Shown here: positions 47,191-58,410 of the stretch, one piece after another
Numbering within the stretch: the first letter of the stretch is position 1
Layout: each line of letters starts with the position of its first letter
NCBI GenBank assembly: GCA_027946555.1
Contig: JAPEVC010000034.1
Span: forward strand, 62,001 to 126,000
DNA length: 64,000 nucleotides
Source: Gnomoniopsis sp. IMI 355080
Taxonomy: Eukaryota > Ascomycota > Sordariomycetes > Diaporthales > Gnomoniaceae
Direction of reading: 5' to 3'
Made by a program: the position numbers and the translations under genes
The notes under the pieces: model-generated
What the model was told of the DNA's origin: nothing
Seen by the model: the letters and a program-made list of their open reading frames with translations, nothing else
The model's database searches: none

Positions 47191-48146
47191 CTTGAAGTGT
47201 GTGTTTGACTAAAGGAATTGGCTTTGACGAACTCGGTGGTTCGAAAGACTGTCCATGTTCAAGAAACTTTTTTGGCAGCCGGCAGGCAAGGAAGTCGACA
47301 GGGTGGGGCCCGCTTCAGCCCCCCCCCCCGGGCAAGCCAAAGAAGAAGAAGAAAACCAAAAGAAATGCACTAAATCGAATTTAGTGATTCGAGACGAAGC
47401 CGTTAAATCTATCAATCTGCACATCAAATTCCACTCACCTTTTCCTTTTTTAGTCGTAACTACAATCAAAGCGCAAACGTGCACGCGACGGTGACTGCCA
47501 CAGAGGCGGCCATGAGAGACAGCAATAACCCCAGCGTCGCTGTCTTCATCTACTTAGTACACTGGAACATAGACTGCATATTTCCCTGGCAAGTCGAATC
47601 CAATGCAAAGTTGGTCCCTGAGATCAAAGCTGAGAATTCCAGATGTCGTGTTGCGAGGACAGACCGGCGTCATCGAGAATTGCTGGATATAGCATCCTTG
47701 GACTTGGTGGTGCACATGCTGCCAACACAGCCTGTGCGCCTTGGTCGAGTGGCCTCCAACATTAATCTTGGTAGAAGTCACAAAAGTCTCCATTTTCTGG
47801 GGGGCAATATGTGCAAAACGTGTCGTTATGATCTAAAAAGCAGTTGGAGGGGGGGATCGCACGTCCGGTCGTCTGACAGTAGAGTAGCTGTGTATGACAA
47901 CACGAGCTGTCTCTGGGGGTTACTACAAGAGGTATGTCGAGGCGTGAGTGTAGCACGTTCATGGTCTGGACTCAGATGAACATTTATTAGTAGCTCATAC
48001 TGGGAGAGTCGACCATCACTCTCTAAGAGAACAGGGCTCATTTGAGCATTCTGTCTACAACTGGATTCAAATCACCCTTTCCAACCGTGTCCGAAAGACA
48101 TATCCACATCTGAGGTGGCCTGCTTGGTCAATTGGGGAGAAGTAGA
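47191..48146. other. spacer
   Basis: Upstream region of NOP9 and 3' side of the Hsp70-like gene (both minus). It contains an 11-base C run at 47319-47329. A 166-codon plus-strand frame at 47479 lacks motifs and splice support. Confidence 0.45.
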
Positions 48147-50262
48147 TCAAGAATAGTCAGCCTCGACACTGCCCACTTCCTTGCCATCTATCTCAAGCGA
48201 GAACTTCATGTTGGCCGCGGCTGTGGAGATGACCAAGTGGTAGCCAACCTCGAACCAAAGATTGCCGTCGTGACCCAAGCGTGTCTTGAAGGTCGTCTTG
48301 TCGAGCTGCCTCAAGTCGGCGCGGAGCTTGCATACTTTCTTTACGGCGGCACCCGGGTAATCAGGGGCAACATCCGCCTGAAAATACCAGAGTGAAGTTC
48401 GGAAGATGAGATCCACAGGGTGGTGGTCCCACCTGATGGTACGGTGATACGAGTGTTTGACGTCCTGGGCTCTCTTCAAGTCTTCGCCCTTCTTGATATA
48501 CCACTTCATCTATCGTTACATTTGTCAGTCTGAAAATGTATAAAAAAAGAAATAAATAAAAAAGGTAAAAAAACTGTGCACTGGATGGTGTGCCATACGC
48601 ACCTTTTTGACCTTGGTCTTGCCGTCGTGGTCGGTGATAAAGGTCGGTCTGCCACGGTCAAGGACGGGATCGAACTCGCGATTGGAACAAACTCCATAAT
48701 GTCTGACAGCCTGAGTCGAAACCACAGTGGCCTTGTTAGACACGCGACTGAGGGCAGCACCCCTTGTCAAGATGTCAGTGTTGTTTTTGGGTAAATGATA
48801 TCAAATGAGGCAGTAGTCAACTCACTTGACAATAGCTCCCCAGGCGTCGTGAGGCTGAATGACCTGCACGCCCAGGCCTCCATAGTTTTCCTCAAGGCAC
48901 TTCTTCAAGTAACGACTGGATCCAAAGCCACCCACAAGGAAAATGCCCTTGATATGCTGAATAGGCCTCTTGAGTTGAGCCGCATGGATCTGATCACCGA
49001 CCAGTCGCACAACCTCGTTGATGATGGGATCAAAGATATCCTGCAGGACGTCTCCAGTCATCTCCCAGCAGTTGCTTACCAGCCGCTCAGCAGGATCATC
49101 TTCAAGCTCAGCTTTCGGGAAGGTGACGTAGTGAACGTCAGTGACATCGCCAGTGAAGGCGGTCTTGATGTTCTTGTCAAATTCGTTGAGTGCCTTGGCC
49201 CAACCCACGCCTTTCTTGAGATTGGCGAACTGATCATCACCAACCAGATTTCGGACGATCTCCTCAAAGCGCTTGTTGAGACCAAGTGAGCCGGCCATTG
49301 CACCTATCAGCCACGTCAGTAAGCGAATGACAAGAGTATCCGTGACTCCGTGCTCTGCGGATGGAGATTGTATCAAAGCGCCATTTACGACTCACCGGAT
49401 CCAGGCACAAGCTCAACCAGCTCAAGGTGGGGCCGTATCTGAAGAATTTCGTACGTGATCAAGTCAACTGTGCCACCGCCGGCATCGCACACAATGAATA
49501 CATCCCCATCCTTGAAACAATGGTTGTGGGAGGACAGAGTGTACAGCGCTGCGGCCTCAGGCTCTTTGATCAGTGTGACAGGGTGAATGCCTGCCTTCTT
49601 CGCAGCCTGAAAAAAATGAGCATTTGTTCAGTCTTTTTGCAAACTCATCACAAAGGATATCGGATTTGACTCACCCTCAAGGTAAGATCCTTGGCCTTGT
49701 CAGACCAGACGGCCGGCACGCTGAGGATGAACTCTTTTTCGCAGAGCTTGAAGTAGTCACGGACGGAGGAAGACTCAATCACGGCGAGAGCGTGCGAGTA
49801 GATAGCTCCGATAAAGTCGGCAGCGACATCGATAGGATCCTTGGGCAGTGCCTTGCGATCCTTCTTGAAGCTTGAGTAGGCCAGGTAAACAGGTTTGGGC
49901 TGGTCAGGATCCAGCAGCAGCTTGACTCCATGAACGGCGGGGGTACGCCAGGTTACCTGACCACCCCACTCGAACTTGGATGGGTCTTTCTCGTCATAGA
50001 GGATAAGAGTCGGTACCTTAGGTTGGCGGAATCCCTCAAGACCTGCTAGAGTGTCAACGTGCGTCGATCATGGCAGCGCAGAAGATGGTGGCAAGCAAAA
50101 TGAAATAGACTTACCTGGCCAGTCCAAGATTGGGACCACGTCAGGCTCCTTGCCGGATACTGGATTGAATGCGTAGGCTACACCTGAGAAGGTGGTACCG
50201 AAGTCGACGGCGATGACAATGCGATCATCAGCGAGGGCGACGTTGGGGGCGCTTGACGCCAT
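48147..50262 (-). CDS. Hsp70-like ATPase, HSPA12-type
   Basis: Actin-fold ATPase related to animal HSPA12, a group expanded in filamentous fungi; cytosolic, client unknown. Six exons: 50262-50115, 50042-49675, 49606-49396, 49303-48826, 48762-48603 and 48509-48147, giving 575 aa. Nucleotide motifs are intact: phosphate-1 IAVDFGTTFSGVAYAF (about 17-32), phosphate-2 VCDAGGGTVDLITYEI (about 205) and the adenosine motif GIFLVGGFGSSRYLKKCLEE (about 370). The C-terminal 120 residues do not form a normal Hsp70 substrate-binding domain, as in HSPA12. There is no signal peptide or ER-retention signal. Introns are 63-93 nt; the last has an unusually T-rich stretch before its acceptor. Confidence 0.9.
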
Positions 50263-50866
50263 GATGCAGTCGATGAAGTCTATGTATCCTCAGAGGAGTC
50301 TGTTGTCCACGTTTGCGTTACTTCGAGGAAGAGAAAAAGAAAGGGGAGATTCGTAAAGTCGCAAATCGCGTACGTGATTCGGATGATAATGTATGCGACT
50401 GGAGGTCTTTGTAGAGGCAAATGCGACCAATTGGACGGTCTCAAGTGGCGATGAAACAAAGTCAGAAAAGACAAAAGCTGTAAAATGTGAACCAAGACTT
50501 CAATTTAGAAAGCAGTGGAAGCTTGTGACAAGAATTGGATGCGAATTCGTGGGATTCAAAGGGTCGTAGTGCCTGGAAGTTTCTTTGGCAATAAAGAGAA
50601 ACGGAGCAGCAGACTGAGCGCCGACAACTTCGTTGCAGTCCCCAGGAGTCTTTTCTCCAGCTTAAAAAACACAGGCATCCAGAGACTGGGTAGACTTTGC
50701 CTGCTGGGTCAACAGGTGCCCCGCCAATATCACCTCACTTCCCAACTCTTTCACCTCTCAAATCAATCCTCCAAACCATCTGCACCAGATCCACCCCCTC
50801 TTCCTTAATACACCTTGACACACACAACACCAAGGCGGCACGTTTTGCACTGACGACGTTATCGAA
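50263..50866. other. divergent promoter region
   Basis: Upstream of both the Hsp70-like gene (minus) and the coiled-coil protein gene (plus). No other feature seen. Confidence 0.5.
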
Positions 50867-52413
50867 ATGGATGACGTTTCCATCTCCGACGATATCATGG
50901 CTGATGGACCCAATGCCCAGCCCTATCCTCAATCTCCGCCCCGACAGCCTCTGGTGGACGAGGCGAACCTGACGCATGAACAAGAGACGCACCACCAACG
51001 CCCCCAAGAAACAGCGCACGAGTTCAATGCCCGCCACCCTCACGCCACAGGTGAAAGTCCAGCTCCTAAGGCGGAAGCCAAAAAGGTATTTTCCTCCATC
51101 TATGACAGTTTTTGGCACGCTGAGGGCCTGATGCCGCCCACAATTGATCCAGCCAGCATCGCTGACACTCATCCAAACAGACTTTTAGCATTTGGAATCT
51201 CCTGCCTACCAGATCACGATCCGAGGACCGGTGCAGCCTTGACCAAGATGCTGTTGAGGCTCTTGTCGCGGAGAACGACTCACTCAAGCAACAGATTGGC
51301 ACTCTTCAGGCAAGGATCCAGTCACTCAAACAGAACCACTCTTTGCTTAAAGATCGACACAACAAAGCCAGACATCTGAACAGATGGCTTAACGAACACT
51401 TCAACGTTCTGCAGGCAAAGCATGACGCACTCCGACAGGATCGCTCTTCTTTGCAAACTGATTACGACTCCATCAAGACCAAGTTGAGTGACGAGCGATC
51501 GAGGAATGCAGAGCTGGAGAGTAAGACGCAGAGCCTCCGCTCGTTGTTGATTCCCTCCAAGGAGTTACAGCTGAGTGATGGAGAAGTGGTCAGCAAGTTC
51601 ACTTCCATGAGATCACAGATATTGAAGCTTGTGAAGACCACGTGGCGTCGAGATGGGTTCGATACCAGCAAGAGGCTCACAGACATCCAGGTGGAGTATT
51701 TTCGCCCCTTTCTGGCGAGCGAACTCGACATGAAGTACCTAGACAATGTCCTTCGTAGCCTGGTTTTCGCGAGCCTGGACAAGCACATCTTCAGCGCGCG
51801 TACTTACGCTCTCGACAAAGACTTCGCAGACTTGGATGCAGCTCTAGGCAAAACAGAGGCGCAAATATGGGAGACGATGTCAGAAGGTAAGAGATAGCAA
51901 TCTCCGTGCTCTCTAGCTATCCCCACCCACGTTCGGCACGAATCTAACGACTCAACAGACCGCTTCGCCTCCGCGGTGGACTGGCGTATTGCTACGATGA
52001 AGGCGACGGCACATCTCAGGAAAGACAAGTACCGCCTGTCTCGCGCAGCTCAGCGTGAGGTCTGGAGTTGCTTTCAGATTCTCCACCCGCGCAACGACAA
52101 GTCAGCCGAAGAAGGAAAGCAGTTACTCGCCAAGATCTGCAACGATGCTGTTGACCTCAGTCTGATGATGCGTAGTGCCAAAGACGAGTATATCATCGAC
52201 TTCATGGATGACACCATAGGACAGTCCATCTCGCAGTACGACGATCTCGTCGAAGAAGAGGCATCTCAGCCGGCCCTTGCGCAACATCCTGCTGAAACTG
52301 TCGCGACCATTATTGCTGGTGTTCTGGCGAAGCGTCCAAACGGCAACTTGAACGGCCTCTTGGTGCTGGAGAAGGCCCAGGCCGTGGTCTACTCTGAGCC
52401 CAAGAAGAAATAG
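50867..52413 (+). CDS. coiled-coil protein of unknown function
   Basis: Exons 50867-51085, 51181-51886 and 51959-52413 (introns 95 and 72 nt) give 459 aa. The first intron has a GTATTT donor, a CTGAC branch site and an AACAG acceptor, and keeps the frame; its extent is the least certain part. The N-terminus is Pro/His/Gln-rich and disordered. Residues about 90-175 form a strong coiled coil (LVAENDSLKQQIGTLQARIQ, LKQNHSLLKDRHNK). The C-terminal half is mixed helical (SKRLTDIQVEYFRPFLASEL, VDWRIATMKATAHLRKDKY) and ends with basic residues. I do not recognise the family. Confidence 0.8.
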
Positions 52414-54124
52414 TCAAGGGACGGACGCAAAGCCAAAAGCAAAGGAACCAGGGTCTACATGTGATTTGAGAGCAGCGGTGACGCGTCGTACTGAGACTTC
52501 GGGGCGCAACTGTGGGGAGCAACAGACTGAGAAAGGACGAGGAAGCTTGGAGACAGCGGCCGTCACAAAGGAAGAATGGTGAACGAAAAGAAAAGAAACG
52601 TGGTGGCCTAAACCATTGAACTCGCGAGATCGACATTGCAGATTGGTTTACGGCTGGCTTTCAGAGTCAACAAATGAACATGAGGATCTTACTAGACAGA
52701 CCATGATTTGCATCCGTGATGATTCTGTGATGGGAAAGGGTTCTGTGCTCACCGAAGCAGTCCAGAGTTGCACACCACACGCAAAAATCGATAAGCAAGC
52801 CTCAGGGCCCACGCCTGGGCCCGCGTCCCTGGAGAGCAGAGTTGATGACGGTGACAGCCTCGCTGATAGCCCTGCGTCGCGGACTTGCTCAAAGGGGCTT
52901 GCTAGCGCCGAATTTTCCGGCCCTATGCACCATGGAAGCTGTCCGGCGGAATCGGCTGTGTGTCTCACACCATCCTGACAACCTGCATGTCATTTTGGGG
53001 GTTGCTGCAGACACTGGGGATTTGGGGTTAAAGAGCGGCCATATTTTCTCCACCAGTAACAATTGCATAATTTCCTCGGATGCATCGGCTACACACATAG
53101 AAGCCTCGCTTCGGTGCATGGTATATAGTACATAGCAAAGAGCCTCAAAAGAATTTGCCCCACGCGCATGATGAGCTGCGGTCTGTCAGTCTATTCAATC
53201 TATCCAACAGCCCCTCTTCAGCAGTTGACAATGCGTGGCGTGGCCTACATAGATAGTAATACGACTCGGTCAAGCTTTGCCTAGACGGGATCTACTTGCC
53301 TTTCGGCCCTAAGCGAGTGCTACCTAGTCGCGTTGGTAACCTCTCAGACGGCTCTCTCTCGACTCTGGTCTGCAAGACTTATGTCAAAGGGTCCAGCGCG
53401 GAAATTGACATTCTTGGCACCGTATGAGCATTGAATACTTTCCCCTCCGTACTTACTCATGAGTGAGCGCATGCCTGTTTCTTTTGCGAGCACTAGCATT
53501 GTATTCGTACCACACAAAAGATGTGAGCATCGAGACGGAGAGGCGGACCGCACAGAAGGAGGACATGTGCCAGGCTCCCGGTCTCCGCACTTTTGTGATC
53601 TTCACAAACCTTGTTGCTATAATCGGATACACATGCTTCGCGGTCCAGCACGTGTTTGTCCGAAGGGAGTGTGTTCATCCGAAAGATCATCCCCCCCAAA
53701 CAGCTCTCGTGGAGTAATACACCCGAAACTACTGCAGCCGTTGGCGATGTTGAGAGGGTCCAAATTTGACGTGTTCAAACCTTCAAGCTCATTTGCCAAG
53801 GCCGCAATGGTGGGAGGAGTGGTCCTCAATTCCTCGCCCCCCTGGAACTTACAGACCGACTATGAACAGGGGTTCATGATGGTACTTGTACTCGGACGGA
53901 CGTACATAGTCTATGATTCCTTGCCTGTATTTATATAATAGAAACTCAAACCACCACTTCAAATCATCAGTGCTCTGTATGTAGTCACAGGTCAAGGTGT
54001 TTGATCTTTTCCTTCACTCACCCAGTCATTCTTTAAATACGCAAAGCCCCTGGAGTCTTCCCCCAACACCATTGCTGCCCCCTCTCCTCCCCCTCGGTTT
54101 TCAGCATAGTCGCCTTCACTCAAA
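52414..54124. other. 1.7-kb spacer
   Basis: 3' side of the coiled-coil gene and promoter of the polygalacturonase gene. Open frames (for example 53459-53938 plus) show no motifs. A TATA-like element sits near the right end. Confidence 0.5.
54032..54039 (+). promoter_or_regulatory. TATA-like element of the GH28 gene
   Basis: TTTAAATA lies about 90 bp upstream of the ATG at 54125, in a pyrimidine-rich promoter. Confidence 0.35.
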
Positions 54125-55318
54125 ATGAAGTCATTCACTCTTGCTGCTGTGGCAGCCGCCGCTCCGTCTGCTCTGGCCTCATGCGCACCTAGGGCACTCA
54201 CCGGCGCCAACTCAACTGCCACAAGCGTGCCCTCGGCTACCAGCGCAGGCGGCTCCAGTGCCACCAGTGCCTCTGCTTCGACATGCACTGTCACTGCCGC
54301 AGCAGACGTCGCCGCGGCCGTGGCCTCGTGCACGTCCATCGAGCTGTCCAACCTCGTCATGCCTGCGAATGTTACGCTGGACTTGAACGACTTGCAAAAC
54401 CACACCTCGGTCGTCTTCAGCGGCACGACGCAGTTCGGCTTCAGCCCCGATGAGGACTTCAACCCAATTGAAATCTCTGGGTCGTACATCACCGTGACGG
54501 GTGCTCCCGGATCTGTGATTGACGGCAATGGCTCGGCATACTGGGATGGCCAGGGAAGCAATGGCGGCGCAGTGAAGCCTGACCATTTCTTTGTGATCCA
54601 AGACATGTATAATGCCTCTTTCAGTGGATTGTACATTCAAAACTGGCCGACCCATTTGTTCTACGTGACAGGCAATGACTACTTGTCCATGACCAACTTG
54701 GTCCTGAACAACTCTGCTGGAGACGCCCCGAACAGTGTATCGGATGGGCTGGCCGCGGCGCACAACTCGGATGGTTTCGATATCTCGTCAAGCAACTACG
54801 TCACCCTGGACAGCATCACGGTGTACAACCAGGACGACTGCGTTGCCGTCACCTCGGGCATGCAAGTTTCCGTCAGCAACATGTACTGCTCCGGCGGTCA
54901 CGGCCTGTCCATTGGCTCTATTGGTGGCAAATCGGACAACGTCGTCGACAGCGTTACTTTCTCCGACTCGGTGATCGTCAACAGTCAGAACGGCGTTCGC
55001 ATCAAGACCAATTCCGGCACCACGGGGAGCGTGAGCAACATCACGTACCGCAACATTACCATGAGTGGCATCAGTGACTACGGTCTGGATGTGCAACAAG
55101 ATTACCTGAATGGCGGCCCAACTGGCATTCCTACCAACGGCGTGAACATTACAGGCCTGGTGTTTGAGGATATCAAGGGCACCGTTGAGAGCGATGCGTA
55201 CGACTACTACATTCTCTGTGGTGATGGCAGCTGTTCGAACTTTACCTTCACGAATGTGGATATCACGGGCGGAAACTCGAGCTGTAACTTCCCTACGGAC
55301 ACTTGCCTGCAGGGATAA
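54125..55318 (+). CDS. endopolygalacturonase (GH28)
   Basis: Secreted pectinase hydrolysing internal alpha-1,4-galacturonosyl bonds in plant cell walls. One exon, 397 aa. The signal peptide is residues 1-19 (SFTLAAVAAAAPSALAS). A Ser/Thr/Ala-rich linker (about 20-57) makes it slightly longer than typical. The right-handed beta-helix follows with the four GH28 signatures: HNSDGFDISSS (Asp, about 219), QDDCVAV (Asp-Asp, about 237), GGHGLSIGS (His, about 258) and VRIKT (Arg, Lys, about 292), plus a conserved Tyr in SDYGLDVQQDY. The first signature has NSDGFD in place of the commoner NTDGFD. Many N-glycosylation sites. All catalytic residues present. Plant interaction or litter decay is the expected role. 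Confidence 0.95.
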   Translation: MKSFTLAAVAAAAPSALASCAPRALTGANSTATSVPSATSAGGSSATSASASTCTVTAAADVAAAVASCTSIELSNLVMPANVTLDLNDLQNHTSVVFSGTTQFGFSPDEDFNPIEISGSYITVTGAPGSVIDGNGSAYWDGQGSNGGAVKPDHFFVIQDMYNASFSGLYIQNWPTHLFYVTGNDYLSMTNLVLNNSAGDAPNSVSDGLAAAHNSDGFDISSSNYVTLDSITVYNQDDCVAVTSGMQVSVSNMYCSGGHGLSIGSIGGKSDNVVDSVTFSDSVIVNSQNGVRIKTNSGTTGSVSNITYRNITMSGISDYGLDVQQDYLNGGPTGIPTNGVNITGLVFEDIKGTVESDAYDYYILCGDGSCSNFTFTNVDITGGNSSCNFPTDTCLQG

Positions 55319-55841
55319 GGATTCGTGTAGTCCTGATGACAATATAAGGGACGCTTTCACTGGGAAGCCATGCTTTGTATATAACTTCTAGTTACTGTGT
55401 TAAATGTAATCATGTATGTACATCACAGCGAAGTGGTGCCATAGCAAACGAGGCTTCTGTTTGCTGGCATGATCTCTGCTTGTGAGAAATTAGTAAAACT
55501 CAATTGAGTATGCAGGCTCATACTGGCTTCATTAGGTTCACAGCATCAGCATATCTTGCAGCTTGGCTGATCCTTTCATCAATGATCGGCTTGGCAGTTT
55601 GGGTTTTACAGAATATTTCCGGCAAGCCTGACGATGCTTATCTATGTTCCAGGCCAACTTTGTATATCTAGGCTTTCATTATGCTTTAGGAACCGGCATG
55701 ATAGACTAGAGTGTGGGGTAAACAGCGTAATTCGCAAGGAAATCCAACGGGCTATTGTTGCAAGGAACAGGACAACAAGTGAAAGAACTGCCCAAGGATT
55801 AGTTACTCTAATCGAAGAAAGGTTCTTTGCATGAAAAAAAT
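55319..55841. other. spacer
   Basis: 3' region of the GH28 gene and promoter of the SDR gene, on the same strand. No further feature seen. Confidence 0.5.
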
Positions 55842-56800
55842 ATGGCACCAGCAGTAATCAAATTTCCCGGAGTCGTCCTGATCACCGGTGCAGGAGGGAC
55901 AGGTATGTAAATGCGCGACTTAACGAGCCCGTTCGCAACACCACATCTCCACCAACTCATGAGATAAAAGGTGAAGTTGACATCTCTGATTCCAGGCATC
56001 GGTGCGGCCGTGGCGCGAGGTTTTGCTCTTGGGGGATGCACCCGAATAGCAATCACCGACATCAACGCCGACACTCTGGCAAGCACGGCAAAGTCTATCA
56101 GCGAAATTAACCCTAAAGCCGAAATCTTGGACAGTGTAGGCAGCGTCGCCGATGAGGCATTCGTCCAGAAGTTGGTAGATAGCACGGTAGAGCGGTTTGG
56201 TCGACTCGACTATGCTGTCAACTGCGCCGGTGTTCTAGGAGATGCCTTGAGGTCGTCAGAAACTCCAACGTCGCTATTCGACCGCATAAACGATGTCAAT
56301 TACAAGGGTTCGTGGATGGTCTCCAGGGCTGCATTGGGCCATATGATCAAGCAGGAGGTCTTGCCGGAGCATCCAGGGCAGAGGGGCAGTATCGTGAATA
56401 TCGCAAGTCAACTTGGGCTTGTGGGTAGACCGGAGGCTGGTGAGTTTCTTTGCTGTGTCCCGTCCTTGATATTTGAGTGATACCGACTGAACATGGAATT
56501 CAAGCTCCTTACTGTGCCTCAAAGGCCGCAGTCATCAGTATGACTCGGTGTGACGCGATCGATTACTCGAAAGAAAGTATCAGAGTCAACTGCGTGTGTC
56601 CGGGCGTGATCAGGACCCCCATGACGACGGGCACACCGGAGACAGAGGAACGGATGAAGCCCGCGGTGGACATTGCGCCTATGAAGAGGATGGGAACGCC
56701 GGAAGAAATTGCTAGTGCGGTCTTGTTTCTGAGCTCCAGTGATGCCTCGTTTGTGCAAGGCCACGCATTGGTCGTTGATGGTGGTTACACTGTTAACTAA
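55842..56800 (+). CDS. short-chain dehydrogenase/reductase (classical SDR)
   Basis: NAD(P)-dependent oxidoreductase; the substrate is unknown. Exons 55842-55902, 55996-56439 and 56505-56800 (introns 93 and 65 nt) give 266 aa, the usual classical length. The cofactor motif TGAGGTGIGAA at about residues 15-25 is assembled across the first splice. NCAG is near 98, the catalytic Ser in NIASQLG near 158, and YCASK (Tyr, Lys) near 172-176, also assembled by the second splice. The C-terminus RVNCVCPGVIRTPM and HALVVDGGYTVN is typical. An Asp after the second strand (AITDIN) favours NAD over NADP. It could serve the nearby flavoenzymes, but that is only proximity. Confidence 0.92.
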
Positions 56801-56926
56801 GGGCCGTCATATGGCTTCGAGGAGACGTTGCTGTGAAGCTCTCAGTACGAGCCGACAGCGGCGTATTATGCACCGGTGTGAGAATTCACTGGCATTTACA
56901 TAGGCAACCGGGCCATTCTATATGTA

Positions 56927-57664
56927 TTAAGAAGCCATTGCGCTGAGAGAGATGCTTGAGCAGTTGAGTACACCATTCGTGCTTTGGCCAGACCCGAGCT
57001 CCAGCTGCAAACCACATCCAGACCAAATCTTTCCGTTCCCGTTCGAACATGTCAGTTGCGATCCAGCCCCGGTCAAGTCATTGCAACTGATGGGCTCATA
57101 TTCCGGCTCATATCCCTTCGTGAAGTTCGCATCCAGAAAGTATAACGGGCTGGAGTCCAACCTCGCCTCCACAATAGCGATCAACGGTAGTCGCCCAGTC
57201 TGCGGGACGCATAGGTGCTGTGTTGCTGCATTGACGCCAAACCCAGTCGCCTTCTCCTTCTGAGGCGTAAACAAAATACTATTTCCCGATAGTTTGAGCC
57301 ACCATTTGTTGAACGAGCTCCCGTCAGCCCCAGCGACCTGCAGCGGGAAAAGCGGTGACGTGACGCCACAGGACGTATCGAGGGCGCTGGTCGAATTGGT
57401 GAGGGGTTTTGGCGTAGATGTGCTCAAAGGCACACCGCCGGTCGCATTTGGCTTGCTGTATGTACCGTTGCCACTGAATGTTGGAGCAGTGCCATTGCGT
57501 GGGAGGACAATGCGGTACATTAATGGTTGTGATGAAGCCTCGCGGTGGCTTGTCCATTCTTCGCTGTATGGGCCCCAAACCCAGGCTTCAACAGAATGAG
57601 TTGCCCATGTCAAAAACAAGAGGCACAAGGTGGAGAAAGTGAAGCTCCACCCCGGGGTGCGCAT
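56927..57664 (-). CDS. secreted N-glycosylated protein, family not recognised
   Basis: The ATG at 57664 gives 245 aa with a signal peptide at residues 1-26 (SFTFSTLCLLFLTWATHSVEA). An in-frame ATG at 57766 would add 34 residues ahead of the signal and is less likely. The mature part has a Trp-rich start (AWVWGPYSEEW), several N-glycosylation sites (NGT, NAT, NST), a Thr/Ser/Pro linker, then a globular part with six Cys (CGVTSPLFPLQV, LCVPQTGRL, ISCND, LTCSN, GCGLQLELG, LNCSS). No GPI signal or TM segment at the C-terminus. Possibly a wall or secreted binding protein; no known domain. Convergent with the SDR gene. Confidence 0.8.
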   Translation of the reverse strand: MRTPGWSFTFSTLCLLFLTWATHSVEAWVWGPYSEEWTSHREASSQPLMYRIVLPRNGTAPTFSGNGTYSKPNATGGVPLSTSTPKPLTNSTSALDTSCGVTSPLFPLQVAGADGSSFNKWWLKLSGNSILFTPQKEKATGFGVNAATQHLCVPQTGRLPLIAIVEARLDSSPLYFLDANFTKGYEPEYEPISCNDLTGAGSQLTCSNGNGKIWSGCGLQLELGSGQSTNGVLNCSSISLSAMAS

Positions 57665-58410
57665 ATTCAATGTCGTGGGAGAAAGTCTATGACGCTCAAA
57701 AGCTGCCGAGAAGAGAGCTTCACGAGCGAGAGTATGAAAAGGAGAATGGACAGCTGCTGGAGCCATGAAGGATAAAAGAAGATGGCTTGTACCCGCTGGC
57801 CGCTTTCCAGGTTGAATCTAGCTCGTCATGTCGTCCATAGAGAATGAAGCTTCCTTGATTTCCCATGCCAAGGATGAGACTGACCCATGCTGCTGGGTGG
57901 GTGTGTTTGGTGCAATGATGTTCATCAACAAGGATTTTAGTTTGGACGTTTAAATTAGAGTCAGGACCTCATCCATGCGCACGTTTCTCAGGAGAATGTT
58001 CGAGCCTGTGGCCCCCGGTCGATCACCCGACTCGGCCGACTCAAGATCGGGGCCGGATGGATTCCCGGAGTTGTTGAAACCGCGCTGCTGACGAGGCCTT
58101 GAACATGCTTACCATCGCCGGCCATCACTTTGACTACACGGTAGGTATCTTGCCTAGGTAGATAAGGATAGTATTCTTCCGTCTGACATGACTCCCACCT
58201 TTGCCTCTACCGCCAATACAAATTCTACGAACCACAGGCGTTGACAGATGAAGAGAGGCCCACTTTCCAGACTCTCGAGGCTTTGAATTTATCTTTATCG
58301 TGGATAGAATTATGTCACCGTAAGTAATTTAGGAACAACATGATTTCTTGAGGTTTATATCAGATGTAACCAACCCTTCATCCCACTTACAATACTATAC
58401 TCTGAACACC
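57665..58410. other. divergent promoter region
   Basis: Upstream of the secreted protein (minus) and the DHA2 transporter (plus). It has TAGGTA words near 58143-58162. No gene seen. Confidence 0.5.

Noticed and set aside
47479..47979. 166-codon plus-strand frame between NOP9 and the Hsp70-like gene
   Set aside because: No recognisable motif and irregular composition; probably chance in a spacer.
53459..53938. 159-codon plus-strand frame upstream of the GH28 gene
   Set aside because: No domain, overlapping equally open frames, and located in a promoter region.
54212..55360. Minus-strand frames of 183 and 190 codons
   Set aside because: Antisense shadows of the GH28 coding sequence with no motifs.
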